Part shown: positions 33,617 through 43,621 of the stretch, one piece after another
How the letters are laid out: the number at the start of each line of letters is the position of its first letter
Numbering within the stretch: the first letter of the stretch is position 1
From: Streptococcus suis
Lineage (GTDB): Bacteria > Bacillota > Bacilli > Lactobacillales > Streptococcaceae
DNA: 64,000 nt
Direction of reading: 5' to 3'
Assembly: GCF_016743335.1 (NCBI RefSeq)
Contig: NZ_WCJE01000002.1
Span: 91,164 to 155,163, forward strand
The notes under the pieces: model-generated
The model's input: only the letters and a program-made list of their open reading frames with translations
What the model was told of the DNA's origin: nothing
Database searches by the model: none
Program-made: the position numbers and the translations under genes

Positions 33617-34382
33617 TTCTGAACAAACTCCTTGCATTCTCGTAGGTCGCTCTCGCCACTTCTTCGACCGACTGGTTGCGAAGCTGGGCCAGCATATCCA
33701 CCACATATCTGGTGTAGCCGGTACGATTTTCCCGACCACGCTTGGGAACAGGTGCCAGGTAGGGCGCATCCGTCTCGACCAGGATTTTTTCTAGGGGCAA
33801 TGCTTGCGCCGCTTCCTGAAGTTCGACAGCTTTCTTGAAGGTCACTACTCCCGAGAAGGAGATGTGCATGCCCAGGTCCATGAAGGCCTGAGCCTCCTCC
33901 AGCGTGCCAGAGAAGGAATGCATAATGCCTCCACGCGAGCCGACGCCAACTTCCTTGATGATCTGGTAAGTATCTTCCAAAGCATCACGAGTATGAACCA
34001 CAAAGGGTAAATCCAACTGCTTGGCCAGCTCCATCTGTCGCTTGAAAACACGAGCCTGGGTTTCCTTATCTGCCGTCATCCAGTAGTAGTCCAACCCAAT
34101 CTCCCCTAGGGCAATGACCTTGGGATGTTTAAGAGCCTTGAGTAGATAACGTTCAACTTCCTCATCATAGGTGCCAGCCTCAGTCGGATGCCAGCCCAGT
34201 GTCAGATAAATTTCAGGGTGCTGGTCAGCAAGCTCCATAGCCTTGTCAATGGTTGCACGGTCAAAACCGACCACATTGTGGAGGGTGACCCCCATTTCCT
34301 TGGCAAAGTCTAATTCTTCTTGGACCCGACCGTCAAACTGCTCTACGTTGAGGTGGGTGTGGGTGTCAAAAATTTGTATCAT
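33600..34382 (-). CDS. tatD: TatD-family metal-dependent hydrolase
   Basis: A 260-residue TIM-barrel enzyme. Metal ligands are visible in FDTHTHLNVEQF near residue 5, ALGEIGLDYYW near 92, FVVHTRDA near 127, GIMHSFSG near 152 and LVETDAPYLAP near 200. TatD proteins are 3'-5' DNA exonucleases or deoxyribonucleases with some peptidase-like reports. It precedes rnmV as in B. subtilis. All ligands are intact. Confidence 0.94.
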   Translation of the reverse strand: MIQIFDTHTHLNVEQFDGRVQEELDFAKEMGVTLHNVVGFDRATIDKAMELADQHPEIYLTLGWHPTEAGTYDEEVERYLLKALKHPKVIALGEIGLDYYWMTADKETQARVFKRQMELAKQLDLPFVVHTRDALEDTYQIIKEVGVGSRGGIMHSFSGTLEEAQAFMDLGMHISFSGVVTFKKAVELQEAAQALPLEKILVETDAPYLAPVPKRGRENRTGYTRYVVDMLAQLRNQSVEEVARATYENARSLFRIDSEN

Positions 34383-34440
34383 CGTTCCATCACTTTCTTT
34401 CCTACTATTGTAACATATTTCAGAAGATTCTTATGAGAAG

Positions 34441-34471
34441 AAAAAAACCAGCAGACTCGAGTTTCTGCTGG
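34441..34471 (-). terminator. rpmH terminator
   Basis: Arms CCAGCAGA / TCTGCTGG (34448-34455, 34464-34471) followed on the leftward strand by seven Ts (34447-34441). Confidence 0.9.
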
Positions 34472-34488
34472 CTTCTCTTTTCATCTTC

Positions 34489-34626
34489 TTATGCTACTGT
34501 AAGAACTTTACGTCCCTTACGGCGGCGAGCAGCTAACACGCGACGGCCGTTTTTAGTTGCCATACGGCTACGGAAACCGTGTTTACGCGCGCGACGGATT
34601 TTACTTGGTTGAAAAGTACGTTTCAC
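34489..34626 (-). CDS. rpmH: 50S ribosomal protein L34
   Basis: A 45-residue, extremely basic protein ([17 protein letters not shown], then [15 protein letters not shown]). It begins with GTG preceded by AGGAGG at eight bases. L34 is usually encoded near rnpA-yidC-jag; here a gap of about 170 bases separates it from jag, and it has its own terminator. The frame was read from the sequence because it is below the ORF length cutoff. Confidence 0.97.
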
Positions 34627-34793
34627 GATGAATACCTCCTCTTAGATTCTTGTATTCGTTTAGCCGGCTAGTTTTGATCAGTTACTAAACATACCAAACT
34701 ATTTTATATAAATTCTGTTCGTTTGTCAAGCTATTCTACCATACTTTTAGGAAAGAATCAGAAAATCATTGAAAAAAGAGGACTAGCCTCTTT

Positions 34794-35789
34794 TTAATCA
34801 TGATTTCCTTCAATATCTACAACGACATAGCGGTTCGGCTCGCTACCTTCTGAATAGCTTGTCAAACCATCCATTTTAGAGATAATGCGGTGGATAATTT
34901 TACGTTCGCTACTTGACATCGGATCTGTATGGTAGGCTTCCTGCTCTGCCAAAACACGTTCTGCCAATTTTTGTGCGTAGCCTTGAAGCACTTCAGCACG
35001 GTGTTCTACATAGTCATTCACATTGATAGTAATGTAGAAGTTACGCTCATAGCGATTATATAAGAAGTTCTGAGCCAAAAGTTGCAAAGCCTTTAAGACT
35101 TTTCCGTGATAACCGATGACGCGTCCTGGTTCATTGGTATCCACTTGAATATTGATTGTACGGCGATTATGACTTGTATCAATACGCGCCTCAACATCCA
35201 TATCATCCAGAATTTCTTGTACATAAGCTGTCACTTCCGAAACAACTTGTTCAATATCATACTGGGGCTCAATCTTAATATCTAAATCAGCAAAATTATC
35301 TGCTTGATTTTCTGAGACGACTTCTTGATTTACGTCTTCCTTAGCAGATGTTGTTGCATCTGTAGTAGTTAGCAAATCCTCTGAAAGAATTTCAATCCGA
35401 CCTGTTTCTTCCAAAATCGTTGTCGCTTCTTTTTCATTTTTCAAAATCTGCGCTTTAATATCATCATCAAGCGTTTGACCAGACTTTTCAAATTCTTTCA
35501 CCGCTGCAACAACTTTTCCTAGGTCAATTGTAGCCTCTGAAACGCTTTTTACTGGTTCATTTTGTTCATTAATTTCATCTGGAACGCCACGAACTGCTTT
35601 CTGATTAGCCTTAACAACCGTTGTTTCATTGATGACATCAATATCCACAATCGCTGGCTTTCTACCGAAACCAAGGAAACCTTTTTTCTCACGCGCAACC
35701 ACAGTAATATGTGCTTTTTTTCGAGGAATATTTAGCTCTACCAAGCCATTTTGGATGGCCTCTTCAACACTTGCTCCTGTAAATTTCAT
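34794..35789 (-). CDS. jag: Jag/KhpB (EloR) RNA-binding protein
   Basis: A 331-residue protein. The N-terminal Jag-N domain begins MKFTGASVEEAIQNGL, and KKGFLGFGRKPA is the conserved loop near residue 35. A long acidic linker (residues ~60-165) leads to a KH domain with EPGRVIGYHGKVLKALQ near 225 and an R3H domain with SSERKIIHRIISK near 295. In streptococci KhpB/EloR binds RNA and controls cell elongation. ATG 35789 follows AGGAGAG; the basic upstream extension overlaps yidC and is rejected. Confidence 0.93.
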   Translation of the reverse strand: MKFTGASVEEAIQNGLVELNIPRKKAHITVVAREKKGFLGFGRKPAIVDIDVINETTVVKANQKAVRGVPDEINEQNEPVKSVSEATIDLGKVVAAVKEFEKSGQTLDDDIKAQILKNEKEATTILEETGRIEILSEDLLTTTDATTSAKEDVNQEVVSENQADNFADLDIKIEPQYDIEQVVSEVTAYVQEILDDMDVEARIDTSHNRRTINIQVDTNEPGRVIGYHGKVLKALQLLAQNFLYNRYERNFYITINVNDYVEHRAEVLQGYAQKLAERVLAEQEAYHTDPMSSSERKIIHRIISKMDGLTSYSEGSEPNRYVVVDIEGNHD

Positions 35790-35808
35790 CTTCTCTCTCC
35801 TAGTTTTC

Positions 35809-36621
35809 CTATTTCTTTTTCTGTGCTTTTTTCTGTGCCCGTCGGATTTTTGCCTGACGCTCTTTTTCCGCATCAATTTTCGCTTGACGCTCTGCTATTA
35901 TTTTAAACGGATTATTGAACACCAAGGTTTGAGCAACCTGATAGGCATTTGACACTGTCCAATACAAAGCCACCCCACTAGCAGCTGCCACAGCAAAGAA
36001 AAAAATCACCACGGGCATGGCATAGGTCATAATTGTCATAGCCATATTCTTCTCAATTGCTGATTTATTGGTCAACCATGAGCTGAGGAATGTAAACACT
36101 GCAGCCATAATCGGCAAAATAAAGAGCGGATCCGGCTCCCCAAGATTTAACCAAAGGAAGTGACCTACTTTCAAGGCTTCAACACGCGTCAGAGCTTGAA
36201 AGAGGGCCAAAAGGATTGGCATTTGAATAAAGAGCGGAATCATGGACGCTCTCATGCTAACGCCATTCTCTTTGTAGAGAGCTTGCGTTGCTTCATAGAG
36301 CTGCTGGCGACTTTCCATATCCGTTCCTGGATACTCCGCTTGCAACTTTTTCAGCTGAGGTTGAAGCTCCTGCATCTTCCGTGAGGAATTCATCTGTATT
36401 TGGAACAACGGCAACAGAAGGGTTCGAATTAAAATGGTAAAAAGTATAATACCGATTCCAATTTGACCGTTGATAGATAGGAACTGAATAATGCTGGCAA
36501 ACCAGTAAATTAATCTATCCCACGCATCTGTAGATTGACTGGTCACTGGCCCTGTTCCGCAGGCTGTTAAAACAATTAGAGATGCTACCAGTAGACCTGC
36601 CCATTTAACTTTCTTTTTCAA
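35809..36621 (-). CDS. yidC: Membrane protein insertase YidC/Oxa1
   Basis: A 270-residue insertase. The start is a lipoprotein signal with the lipobox LTAC near residue 20, followed by five hydrophobic helices and a very basic tail ([11 protein letters not shown]). This is the SpoIIIJ/YidC1 type, with the Arg in the first helix pair ([13 protein letters not shown]). It inserts membrane proteins with or without SecYEG. It overlaps rnpA by 17 bases and precedes jag, the conserved order. Confidence 0.95.
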   Translation of the reverse strand: MKKKVKWAGLLVASLIVLTACGTGPVTSQSTDAWDRLIYWFASIIQFLSINGQIGIGIILFTILIRTLLLPLFQIQMNSSRKMQELQPQLKKLQAEYPGTDMESRQQLYEATQALYKENGVSMRASMIPLFIQMPILLALFQALTRVEALKVGHFLWLNLGEPDPLFILPIMAAVFTFLSSWLTNKSAIEKNMAMTIMTYAMPVVIFFFAVAAASGVALYWTVSNAYQVAQTLVFNNPFKIIAERQAKIDAEKERQAKIRRAQKKAQKKK

Positions 36622-36964
36622 TCACAACACCTTCCTGGTATAGTTTAGCTAGTTTCAAAACATGGATGAGGTTTTGCTTCATTTCTTGATAGGACAATTC
36701 CTCTACACCTTTTCGAGCAATGATAACAAAGTCATCTGCTACCAGTTGATGTTGGCATTCAATTAAGATGTGACGAATCCTGCGCTTAATCTTATTTCGC
36801 ATGACAGCGTTTCCCAATTTTTTGCTGACAGATAAACCTACTCGGAAATGCTTTTGCTCTTTAGATAATCGGTAGACAACAAACCTCCGATTGGCGACAT
36901 TGTTTCCTTTTGTAAAAATGTCATTAAAATCTCGTTCACGCTTGACACGATAGCTTTTTTTCAA
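36605..36964 (-). CDS. rnpA: Ribonuclease P protein component
   Basis: A 119-residue basic protein that supports the RNase P ribozyme in tRNA 5' maturation. The signature [12 protein letters not shown] near residue 57 is the RNR motif, and the opening [19 protein letters not shown] is typical. It heads the rnpA-yidC-jag operon. Confidence 0.96.
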   Translation of the reverse strand: MKKSYRVKRERDFNDIFTKGNNVANRRFVVYRLSKEQKHFRVGLSVSKKLGNAVMRNKIKRRIRHILIECQHQLVADDFVIIARKGVEELSYQEMKQNLIHVLKLAKLYQEGVVIEKES

Positions 36965-37034
36965 AATGCCTCTCCATCTTCCAAAATTACTTCTATTATA
37001 CCATAAAATTCAAAAAAGCCAATAAACATACCGT

Positions 37035-38429
37035 TTAGAGGCCTTTCGAAGCGATTATTTGTGCTTTTGCTTGCTGAATTTGCTGGCGAATGGATTCAAA
37101 TCCAGTTCCACCTAGCGAATTTCTGCGTGAAACGGCTGTTTCCGATTCTAAAGCTGTATAAATATCCGGTCCAATGACAGGCGACAGCTCTTGATAACGT
37201 TCCAAAGGAACATCTTGTAAATAATAGCCTGCCTTGCTACATTCCAAGACCAGTTTTCCAACAATCTCATGCGCTTGGCGGAAGGGCAGACCTTTACTAG
37301 CCAAATAATCAGCCAACTCTGTCGCATTTGAAAAGTCCTTCTCTGTCGATTGAGCCATCCTTTCCTTATGGACTGTCATAGATTGCAACATCCCTGCCAA
37401 AATATCGATAGATACTAAAATCGTTTCCGCACTATCAAACATGCCTTCCTTGTCCTCTTGCAAGTCCTTGTTATAGGTTAAAGGCAGGGATTTCATGACC
37501 GTCAAAAGTCCCACCAAGTTTCCATAAACCCGACCCGTTTTTCCCCGAATCAATTCTGCCATATCTGGATTTTTCTTCTGTGGCATGATGGAAGAACCTG
37601 TTGAAAAGGTATCGGATAGGGTGACAAATTGGTATTCATGTGAACACCAGTTAATGATTTCTTCACACAAACGGGACATGTGCATCATGAGAATGCTGGC
37701 ATTGGAGAGGAATTCCAGTATAAAATCACGATCAGACACAGCATCAAGAGAATTACTATAGGGCTTAGCAAATCCCATCAAATCCGACGTCATCTGACGG
37801 TCAATCGGAAAGGTTGTCCCTGCCAAGGCCGCCGCACCAAGTGGGGATACATCTGTATGCTGCATGTTGAATACAAAGCGCTCACTGTCGCGGCTGAACA
37901 TGTTGTAATAGGCTAACAAGTGCTGAGCAAAACTAATGGGCTGGGCATGTTGCAAGTGGGTATAGCCGGGCATGATTGTTTCCACATGCTCCTGTGCAAG
38001 GTCTACCAAAATCTGACGTAGGTTGGTCAATTTGTCTACAACTTGAAAGAGTGTATCCTTCAGATAGAGGTGCATATCGGTCGCTACTTGATCGTTACGA
38101 GAACGAGCTGTGTGGAGTTTGCCTGCAACTGAGCCTATTTTATCCGTCAATAGACTTTCGATATTCATGTGAATGTCTTCGTTACGAATATCAAAGACCA
38201 GCTTGCCAGCCTCATAGTCTGCTAGCAATTCTTCCAAACCAGTTTGAATAGCCTGAACTTCTTCTTGATTGATAATCCCTGTGGCTCCGAGCATCTTGAC
38301 ATGGGCTAAAGAACCCTGAATATCATACTTGGCCAGTTTTTGATCAAATCGGATGGAAGCTCCGAATTCTTCTACCCATTCCTCAAGACTGGCTTCAAAG
38401 CGACCACCCCATAATTTCTTTGCTTCCAT
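37035..38429 (-). CDS. argH: Argininosuccinate lyase
   Basis: A 464-residue enzyme of the fumarase/aspartase superfamily that splits argininosuccinate to arginine and fumarate. The signature [15 protein letters not shown] near residue 280 is intact. Other landmarks are [12 protein letters not shown] at the start and [13 protein letters not shown] near 105. It follows argG by 13 bases and completes the last two steps of arginine synthesis from citrulline. Confidence 0.97.
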   Translation of the reverse strand: MEAKKLWGGRFEASLEEWVEEFGASIRFDQKLAKYDIQGSLAHVKMLGATGIINQEEVQAIQTGLEELLADYEAGKLVFDIRNEDIHMNIESLLTDKIGSVAGKLHTARSRNDQVATDMHLYLKDTLFQVVDKLTNLRQILVDLAQEHVETIMPGYTHLQHAQPISFAQHLLAYYNMFSRDSERFVFNMQHTDVSPLGAAALAGTTFPIDRQMTSDLMGFAKPYSNSLDAVSDRDFILEFLSNASILMMHMSRLCEEIINWCSHEYQFVTLSDTFSTGSSIMPQKKNPDMAELIRGKTGRVYGNLVGLLTVMKSLPLTYNKDLQEDKEGMFDSAETILVSIDILAGMLQSMTVHKERMAQSTEKDFSNATELADYLASKGLPFRQAHEIVGKLVLECSKAGYYLQDVPLERYQELSPVIGPDIYTALESETAVSRRNSLGGTGFESIRQQIQQAKAQIIASKGL

Positions 38430-38442
38430 ACACTCCTACTTT

Positions 38443-39636
38443 CTAGTCTTTTTTATGAATTTCTGCATTGACCTTGGTTGGTAATCCCCAAAGCTTGATG
38501 AAACCAACTGCTGCATCTTGGTCAAAGGTATCTGCACTGGTATAGGTTGCCAAATCTTCGTCATACAGCGAATTTGGAGATTTCCGAGCGACAACTTTAG
38601 CTGTTCCCTTATACAATTTCACTTTTGCGGTGCCATTCACGACTGATTGAGTTGCTTGCAAATAAGCTTTCAAGGCCTGGGTTGCTGGATTGAACCACAA
38701 GCCATTGTAAATCAAGTTAGAGAGTTCATTTGAAACAATCGGTTTGAAATGCGATACTTCGCGCACCAAGGTCAAATCTTCAATTTCCTTGTGAGCTGTC
38801 AAAAGGGTAATAGCTCCTGGACACTCGTAAATTTCCCGTGACTTGATCCCAACTAGACGATTTTCCACATGGTCAATCCGACCTACACCATGCTTGCCTG
38901 CAATGACATTGAGTTTTTGGATGAGATTTGCCAGGCTGAGCTTTTCTCCATTTACAGTAACGGGTACGCCCGCCTGAAACTCAATATCGACATACTCAGG
39001 AGTATCTGGTGCATTTTCTGGTGCAGTTGTAATACCAAAAGCATCTTCTGGCGCTTCATTCCATGGATTTTCCAGGACTCCGCACTCATTGGCACGGCCC
39101 CAAAGATTTTGGTCAACGGAATAAGGGCTATCCAAATCTGCTGGGACTGGTACACCATTTTCCTTGGCGAAGATGATTTCTTCTTCACGCGCCCATTTCC
39201 ATTCCCGAACAGGGGCTACAACTTTCAAAGTTGGGTCCAGGGCTGCAATGGCTACCTCAAACCGCACCTGGTCATTTCCCTTACCAGTACAACCGTGGGC
39301 GATAGTGGTTGCTCCTGTCTTATGGGCCATTTCCACCAACTTTTTGGAAATCAAGGGCCGACTGAGAGCTGATACCAGCGGATATTTTTGCTCATAATAG
39401 GCATGAGCTTGCAGGGCTGGTAGGACATATTCTTGAGCAAATTCTTCTTTCACATCCAACACATGGGACTCAATGGCACCAATGGACAGTGCTTTATCAT
39501 GAATGAATTCAAGATCTTTCCCCTCACCTACATCCATACAAACCGCAATCACATCATAGTCTTTTTTCAACCATGCAATCGCAACTGAAGTATCAAGTCC
39601 ACCAGAATAGGCTAAAATCAATTTTTCTTTTGTCAT
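38443..39636 (-). CDS. argG: Argininosuccinate synthase
   Basis: A 397-residue ATP-dependent ligase that joins citrulline and aspartate. The PP-loop is [16 protein letters not shown] at residues ~7-22, with [13 protein letters not shown] near 115 contributing to the active site. ATG 39636 (MTKEKLIL) matches the family N-terminus; four extra residues upstream are not needed. Its promoter carries ARG-box-like palindromes, so ArgR control is expected. Genes for making ornithine and citrulline are not in the window. Confidence 0.97.
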   Translation of the reverse strand: MTKEKLILAYSGGLDTSVAIAWLKKDYDVIAVCMDVGEGKDLEFIHDKALSIGAIESHVLDVKEEFAQEYVLPALQAHAYYEQKYPLVSALSRPLISKKLVEMAHKTGATTIAHGCTGKGNDQVRFEVAIAALDPTLKVVAPVREWKWAREEEIIFAKENGVPVPADLDSPYSVDQNLWGRANECGVLENPWNEAPEDAFGITTAPENAPDTPEYVDIEFQAGVPVTVNGEKLSLANLIQKLNVIAGKHGVGRIDHVENRLVGIKSREIYECPGAITLLTAHKEIEDLTLVREVSHFKPIVSNELSNLIYNGLWFNPATQALKAYLQATQSVVNGTAKVKLYKGTAKVVARKSPNSLYDEDLATYTSADTFDQDAAVGFIKLWGLPTKVNAEIHKKD

Positions 39637-39678
39637 AAGCAATCTCATTTCTTTTTATTTTTATAAAACTTAGTGACT

Positions 39679-39720
39679 ATTATAGTGTATATTTATACTT
39701 TTTGCAACATAAATATACAA
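39679..39720 (-). promoter_or_regulatory. argGH promoter with ARG-box-like palindromes
   Basis: TTGCAA (complement of 39702-39707), a 17-base spacer and TATAAT (complement of 39679-39684). The spacer holds GTATATTTATAC (39687-39698) with 5-bp palindromic arms, and a related half-matching copy lies at 39708-39718. Placement between -35 and -10 suits repression by ArgR with arginine. The family assignment is by resemblance. Confidence 0.65.
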
Positions 39721-39905
39721 ATTTTTGAAAATTTTTTGTATGGTTTCAATATTGATTTGAAAATAAGCAAATGAAGAGGCGACTGACGTCAGCTTTCTAG
39801 CTCAATAATCCTCCAATCATTCCAATACGCAAACACCCGCAAGATACTTGTCTAACACTTCCATGTTTGATATAATGAATAACCAATCTAGAAAAGGAGC
39901 AAAAT

Positions 39906-40436
39906 ATGGAAATCTGGAACGCCTACACAGCCGACGGTCACTTGACCGACCACACCCTCACACGCGGAGAATCCATTCCCGACGGCCTCTACCACCTGGT
40001 CGTCGAGTGCATCATCCGCCACCGCGACGGCAGCACCCTCTTCATGAAACGCGACAGCACCAAACCCTCCTACCCTGACTATTATGAAGCGACAGCAGGA
40101 GGTTCGGCCTTGTTTGGGGAAATAGCAGAGCAGGCCATTTTGCGCGAAGTCCGCGAAGAGACAGGCATTGAGCTGACAGCTGACCAACTCCGCCACCATA
40201 CACACTTTGTCGCCCATGACGACCAATGCATTTTCCACTGCTACTGGGCTGAAACCAATTGGGACAAATCCACAATCCAACTCCAAACGGATGAAACCAG
40301 CAACTACATCTGGGTCCCACAAGAAGATTTAAAAGACTTTTTAGAAACAGAACTGGTTATTCCAAGGCAGAAAGACTATGTGGAGAGGCTGTTTTTAGAC
40401 CAAGAAAAGTGCAAGAGCGAGAATGAAACTCAGTAA
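39906..40436 (+). CDS. NUDIX hydrolase
   Basis: A 176-residue enzyme with a NUDIX box around residues 60-82 (ATAGGSALFGEIAEQA, then REVREETGIEL). The N-terminal lead WNAYTADGHLTDHTLTRGE resembles Idi/YfcD-type NUDIX proteins. Promoter TTGTCT at 39848-39853, a 17-base spacer and TATAAT at 39871-39876, with AAAAGGAG before the ATG. The first ~150 bases are noticeably GC-rich. The substrate is not predictable. Its 3' end overlaps a convergent membrane-protein gene by 42 bases. Confidence 0.85.
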   Translation: MEIWNAYTADGHLTDHTLTRGESIPDGLYHLVVECIIRHRDGSTLFMKRDSTKPSYPDYYEATAGGSALFGEIAEQAILREVREETGIELTADQLRHHTHFVAHDDQCIFHCYWAETNWDKSTIQLQTDETSNYIWVPQEDLKDFLETELVIPRQKDYVERLFLDQEKCKSENETQ

Positions 40437-40685
40437 AAGATGAGATAAAAAGTGACTGAGACGATTTCTCCCAAAAAGAACACGACCGCCTATCACTCTC
40501 ACCCCGCAAGCCAATAATAAGCCTAATATAAATCCCAAAACTGTCTGCCAGCCCAATAAACTGAGCAGAACTGGGCAAGCATATAAAACCAGTAACCAGC
40601 TAGGAAGTTGCTTGCGATATACCCAAGCAGATACAGGCAGTAGCCCCAAGTAGAGCACAATCAACCATTTAACAACAATAATCAT
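40395..40685 (-). CDS. Small multi-pass membrane protein, unknown
   Basis: A 96-residue hydrophobic protein with three or four membrane helices and a short Arg/Gly loop (GVRVIGGRVLFGRN). ATG 40685 has AAAGGAG upstream; the longer frame begins with residues lacking a site. It is divergent from the MerR gene with ~60 bases between, so it may be the MerR target. No family recognised. Confidence 0.65.
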   Translation of the reverse strand: MIIVVKWLIVLYLGLLPVSAWVYRKQLPSWLLVLYACPVLLSLLGWQTVLGFILGLLLACGVRVIGGRVLFGRNRLSHFLSHLLLSFILALALFLV

Positions 40686-40745
40686 ATAGAACTCCTTTCC
40701 CCACCAATTTATCATGAGGGGCTAAGCCCCTGTCAAGAGGACATT

Positions 40746-41108
40746 ATGAAAACAGGACAAGTCATGCAACAATTCGGTATCAAACGGGATACGCTTCGTT
40801 TCTACACAGAACAAGGACTGCTACAACCGCAATTGATTGACGGCAATTACTACTGGAACGAAGAAGAAATCAACAACCTAGAAAATATCCTAGGACTTCG
40901 CCAATTAGGTTTGTCCGTCAAAGCCATTATCCGCATCAAGGAACTACATGACAGCAAATGCGGCAGTCTCGAACAGCTAAAAGAAAACAGACAGGTCATA
41001 CTGGATGAAATTGTCGACCGTGAAAAACAAATCCTCCTGCTCCAAGAACAGAAGGAAAATCTAGAAAATCTACTCCAGCAGATTGAGGAAAAATTACAGA
41101 ATCTATAA
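40746..41108 (+). CDS. MerR-family transcriptional regulator
   Basis: A 120-residue regulator. The first ~70 residues are the MerR winged helix (MKTGQVMQQFGIKRDTLRFY, then NYYWNEEEINNLENILGLRQLG). A dimer coiled coil follows to the end (EQLKENRQVILDEIVDREKQ). There are no Cys clusters for metal binding and no effector domain beyond the coil. It is divergent from the small membrane-protein gene and convergent with mmuM across a shared terminator. Confidence 0.88.
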   Translation: MKTGQVMQQFGIKRDTLRFYTEQGLLQPQLIDGNYYWNEEEINNLENILGLRQLGLSVKAIIRIKELHDSKCGSLEQLKENRQVILDEIVDREKQILLLQEQKENLENLLQQIEEKLQNL

Positions 41109-41111
41109 CAA

Positions 41112-41146
41112 AATCCCCATCGTCACTGAATAGGACATTGGGGATT
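41112..41146. terminator. Shared terminator between merR and mmuM
   Basis: AATCCCCA (41112-41119) and TGGGGATT (41139-41146), followed by CTTTTATTT on the right and an A/T-rich flank on the left. It serves both convergent genes. Confidence 0.8.
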
Positions 41147-41149
41147 CTT

Positions 41150-42097
41150 TTATTTCAATCCAGCAACTAGACTTGCAATATCAGCTGGTCGAGTACGACA
41201 ACACCCTCCAACTACCTTGGCACCCAGTTTGTGCCACACAAGAGTATTGTCCAGAAGAGAATGGCTGCCGTCTGTCTTTTCCTTCCAAGTTTGAGTGGCT
41301 CCATCATAGACTTCTCCAGAATTTGGATAGGTCACAAATGGTTTATCCGTTTTTTCTCTCAACTTGCCAAGAAAAGCTGTGTAGAGCGAAGGAGCTGTAC
41401 AGTTAAGACCAACCGCCAAAATCTGCTCACTGCTGTTAACCAGCTCTGCTATTTTTTCAATAGCCGTACCGTCAGAAATCGACTGCCCGTCTTGTGAAGT
41501 GAAGCTAATATAGGCCTCTATCTCTGGAAAATCCTCTGCCAGCAACTCTACTAAAGCTTGTGCTTCAAGAACATTTGGAATAGTCTCCAAGGCTAAGAGT
41601 TCAGCCCCCTGTTCTAAGAGGAGTTCGATTCTGCGACGGTGGAAAGCCTTCAACTCCTCCAAACTGATGTTGCCATAATCACCTGTGTACTCCGAACCAT
41701 TGGCTAGATAGGCTGCATAAGGACCAACGTCACCTGAAATGAGAGGATAGGTTCGTTGTGCTTTTTCAGCTTCAGACAATTCGGCCCAGACTTCATCACG
41801 CGCCTCCTTAGCCAAATCAACTGTCAGACGAATCAATTTTTCAGCCTCGGCCTGTGACAAACCAGCTTCCGCCAAACCTTCAAAGGTCGCCTGATAGGTT
41901 GAAGTCGTCACCAAGTCTGCTCCGGCACGAATATAATCCTTGTGGATATCCTTGATGTACTGGGGATTTTCCAAAAGATATTTGGCAGACCAAAGCTTGC
42001 CCGATACATCATGACCTCGAAATTCCAATTCCGTCCCAAGAGCACCGTGTAAAATGATGTATTCCTTTTGTTCTAATAATTCCTTAAAACGACCCAT
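41150..42097 (-). CDS. mmuM: Homocysteine S-methyltransferase
   Basis: A 315-residue enzyme that makes methionine from homocysteine using S-methylmethionine. The zinc ligands are visible as Cys in VGLNCTAPS near residue 230 and the pair in GGCCRTRPADI near 298. HGALGTELEFRG near 18 is the family opening. It lies nine bases after the permease, so the two act together to scavenge plant- or host-derived S-methylmethionine. Confidence 0.94.
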   Translation of the reverse strand: MGRFKELLEQKEYIILHGALGTELEFRGHDVSGKLWSAKYLLENPQYIKDIHKDYIRAGADLVTTSTYQATFEGLAEAGLSQAEAEKLIRLTVDLAKEARDEVWAELSEAEKAQRTYPLISGDVGPYAAYLANGSEYTGDYGNISLEELKAFHRRRIELLLEQGAELLALETIPNVLEAQALVELLAEDFPEIEAYISFTSQDGQSISDGTAIEKIAELVNSSEQILAVGLNCTAPSLYTAFLGKLREKTDKPFVTYPNSGEVYDGATQTWKEKTDGSHSLLDNTLVWHKLGAKVVGGCCRTRPADIASLVAGLK

Positions 42098-42106
42098 AAT
42101 CTCCTC

Positions 42107-43483
42107 CTACCACTTTTTAAAGCGGATATAGTGATAAATATAGCAGCCAATCATGAATGGCACACCAAAGTAAAGACCAGCACGCTGCGAAGGATCCCAA
42201 CCTATTCCGATGATAGAAATAACTAGCAAAATGACAGTAATCCATGGCAAGGTCGGTGAGAAGGGCGTCTTGTATTCCAATTCATCTTCACTGTGAGTTT
42301 TCAAAAATTCACGACGGAAACCGATTTGTGCCAATGGAATGGCCAACCAAGCAATCACAACCGCAAAACCAGCAATGGAAACCAGAGCAAGGAAGATGGT
42401 ATCTTCAGCATAAATTGACGCAATCAAGGCGATAACAACACCAATCATGGACAAGATCATGCCACGCATTGGAACACCGTACTTGTTGATTTTAACCAAT
42501 TCCTTACTAATCATGCCTTCATTGGCCAAAGACCAAAGCATACGACTTGAAGCGTAAAGTCCTGAAGTTGAGGCTGATAAGATAGCTGTCAAAATTATGA
42601 AGTTCATAATATCAGCAGCGTAAGGAAAACCAATTTTGTCTAAGACAAGTACAAACGGTGCTTCAGTTACACCTGCTTCTGACATAGGAAGTAGGGCTGC
42701 CAAGACTACAATGGTCAAGACGAAGAAGATAACCAAAAGACCAATTGTTGATTTAATAGCTTGCGGTACAGCTTTTTGGGGATTATCTGTCTCCCCTGCC
42801 GCAATTCCGATCATTTCTACACCTGAAAAGGCATAGTTAACCGACAGCATAACTGAAATCAACCCAACTAAGCCGTTAGGAAGTAAGCCTTGTGCTGTAA
42901 TATTAGTAAAGAGCGGCGCAGCATTGGTTCCCTCAAATGGCAAAATACCAAAAATAGCCAAAGTCCCAAGCACGATAAAGGCTGCAATGGCATAGACCTT
43001 GATAGACGAGAGTGCATCCTCCGCCTTGGCAAACCAACCAACAGAAAGGGTATTTAGCCCAAAGACAATAACTGCAAAAATCGTCGCAAAAATCCAAATC
43101 GGCACACTAGGAAACCAGCGCTGCATGAGCTGGGCTGCTCCGACGAACTGAGAAGCTAGAGCGACTACCCAACAAAGCCAATACATCCAGGCCACCATGA
43201 AACCAGTACCTGGACTGATAAACTTGGTCGCATAAGTATGGAAAGATCCAGTCACCGGCATTGCAACCGACAATTCACCCAAAGAGAACATGACCAAGTA
43301 AACCATGACAGTTCCGAAAAGATAAGCCGCAACAGCTCCAAAAGGTCCTGCCTGTGCAATGGTATAGCCTGAACTTAAGAACAAACCTGTCCCGATAACC
43401 CCACCGATGGACAACATCTGCAAGTGGCGACTGTTCATCTCTCGATTAAAAGTACCCTGATTTTCAAAATTATGATTTTCCAT
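42107..43483 (-). CDS. mmuP: Amino acid permease, probable S-methylmethionine transporter
   Basis: A 458-residue APC-family transporter with twelve hydrophobic helices. The opening MNSRHLQMLSIGGVIGTGLF is the conserved substrate-loop helix of the AAT group. Specificity for S-methylmethionine is inferred from co-transcription with mmuM. Upstream, GTTATAG repeats occur at 43562-43568 and 43575-43581, but they do not match a MET box well. Confidence 0.85.
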   Translation of the reverse strand: MENHNFENQGTFNREMNSRHLQMLSIGGVIGTGLFLSSGYTIAQAGPFGAVAAYLFGTVMVYLVMFSLGELSVAMPVTGSFHTYATKFISPGTGFMVAWMYWLCWVVALASQFVGAAQLMQRWFPSVPIWIFATIFAVIVFGLNTLSVGWFAKAEDALSSIKVYAIAAFIVLGTLAIFGILPFEGTNAAPLFTNITAQGLLPNGLVGLISVMLSVNYAFSGVEMIGIAAGETDNPQKAVPQAIKSTIGLLVIFFVLTIVVLAALLPMSEAGVTEAPFVLVLDKIGFPYAADIMNFIILTAILSASTSGLYASSRMLWSLANEGMISKELVKINKYGVPMRGMILSMIGVVIALIASIYAEDTIFLALVSIAGFAVVIAWLAIPLAQIGFRREFLKTHSEDELEYKTPFSPTLPWITVILLVISIIGIGWDPSQRAGLYFGVPFMIGCYIYHYIRFKKW

Positions 43484-43584
43484 AAACTCTCCTAAATACT
43501 AGTGATTTATTTATGATAACACAGTTTTTCAGAAAATCGTTATACCGTTTTCAATACAAGTGTTATAGTTATCAGTTATAGCAA

Positions 43585-43614
43585 AATCCCCGCTATCACA
43601 GGACAGCGGGGATT
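43585..43614 (-). terminator. gltX terminator
   Basis: AATCCCCGCT (43585-43594) and AGCGGGGATT (43605-43614) form a 10-bp stem, lying just downstream of gltX? No: gltX ends at 43622 and reads leftward, so this is immediately after its stop, with TTTTG following on that strand. Confidence 0.85.
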
Positions 43615-43621
43615 ACTTGTC

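Noticed and set aside
43562..43581. GTTATAG direct repeats upstream of mmuP as a MET box
   Set aside because: The arrangement is direct rather than the TATAGTT/AACTATA palindrome expected for a MetR/MtaR-type site, so I do not call a regulator.
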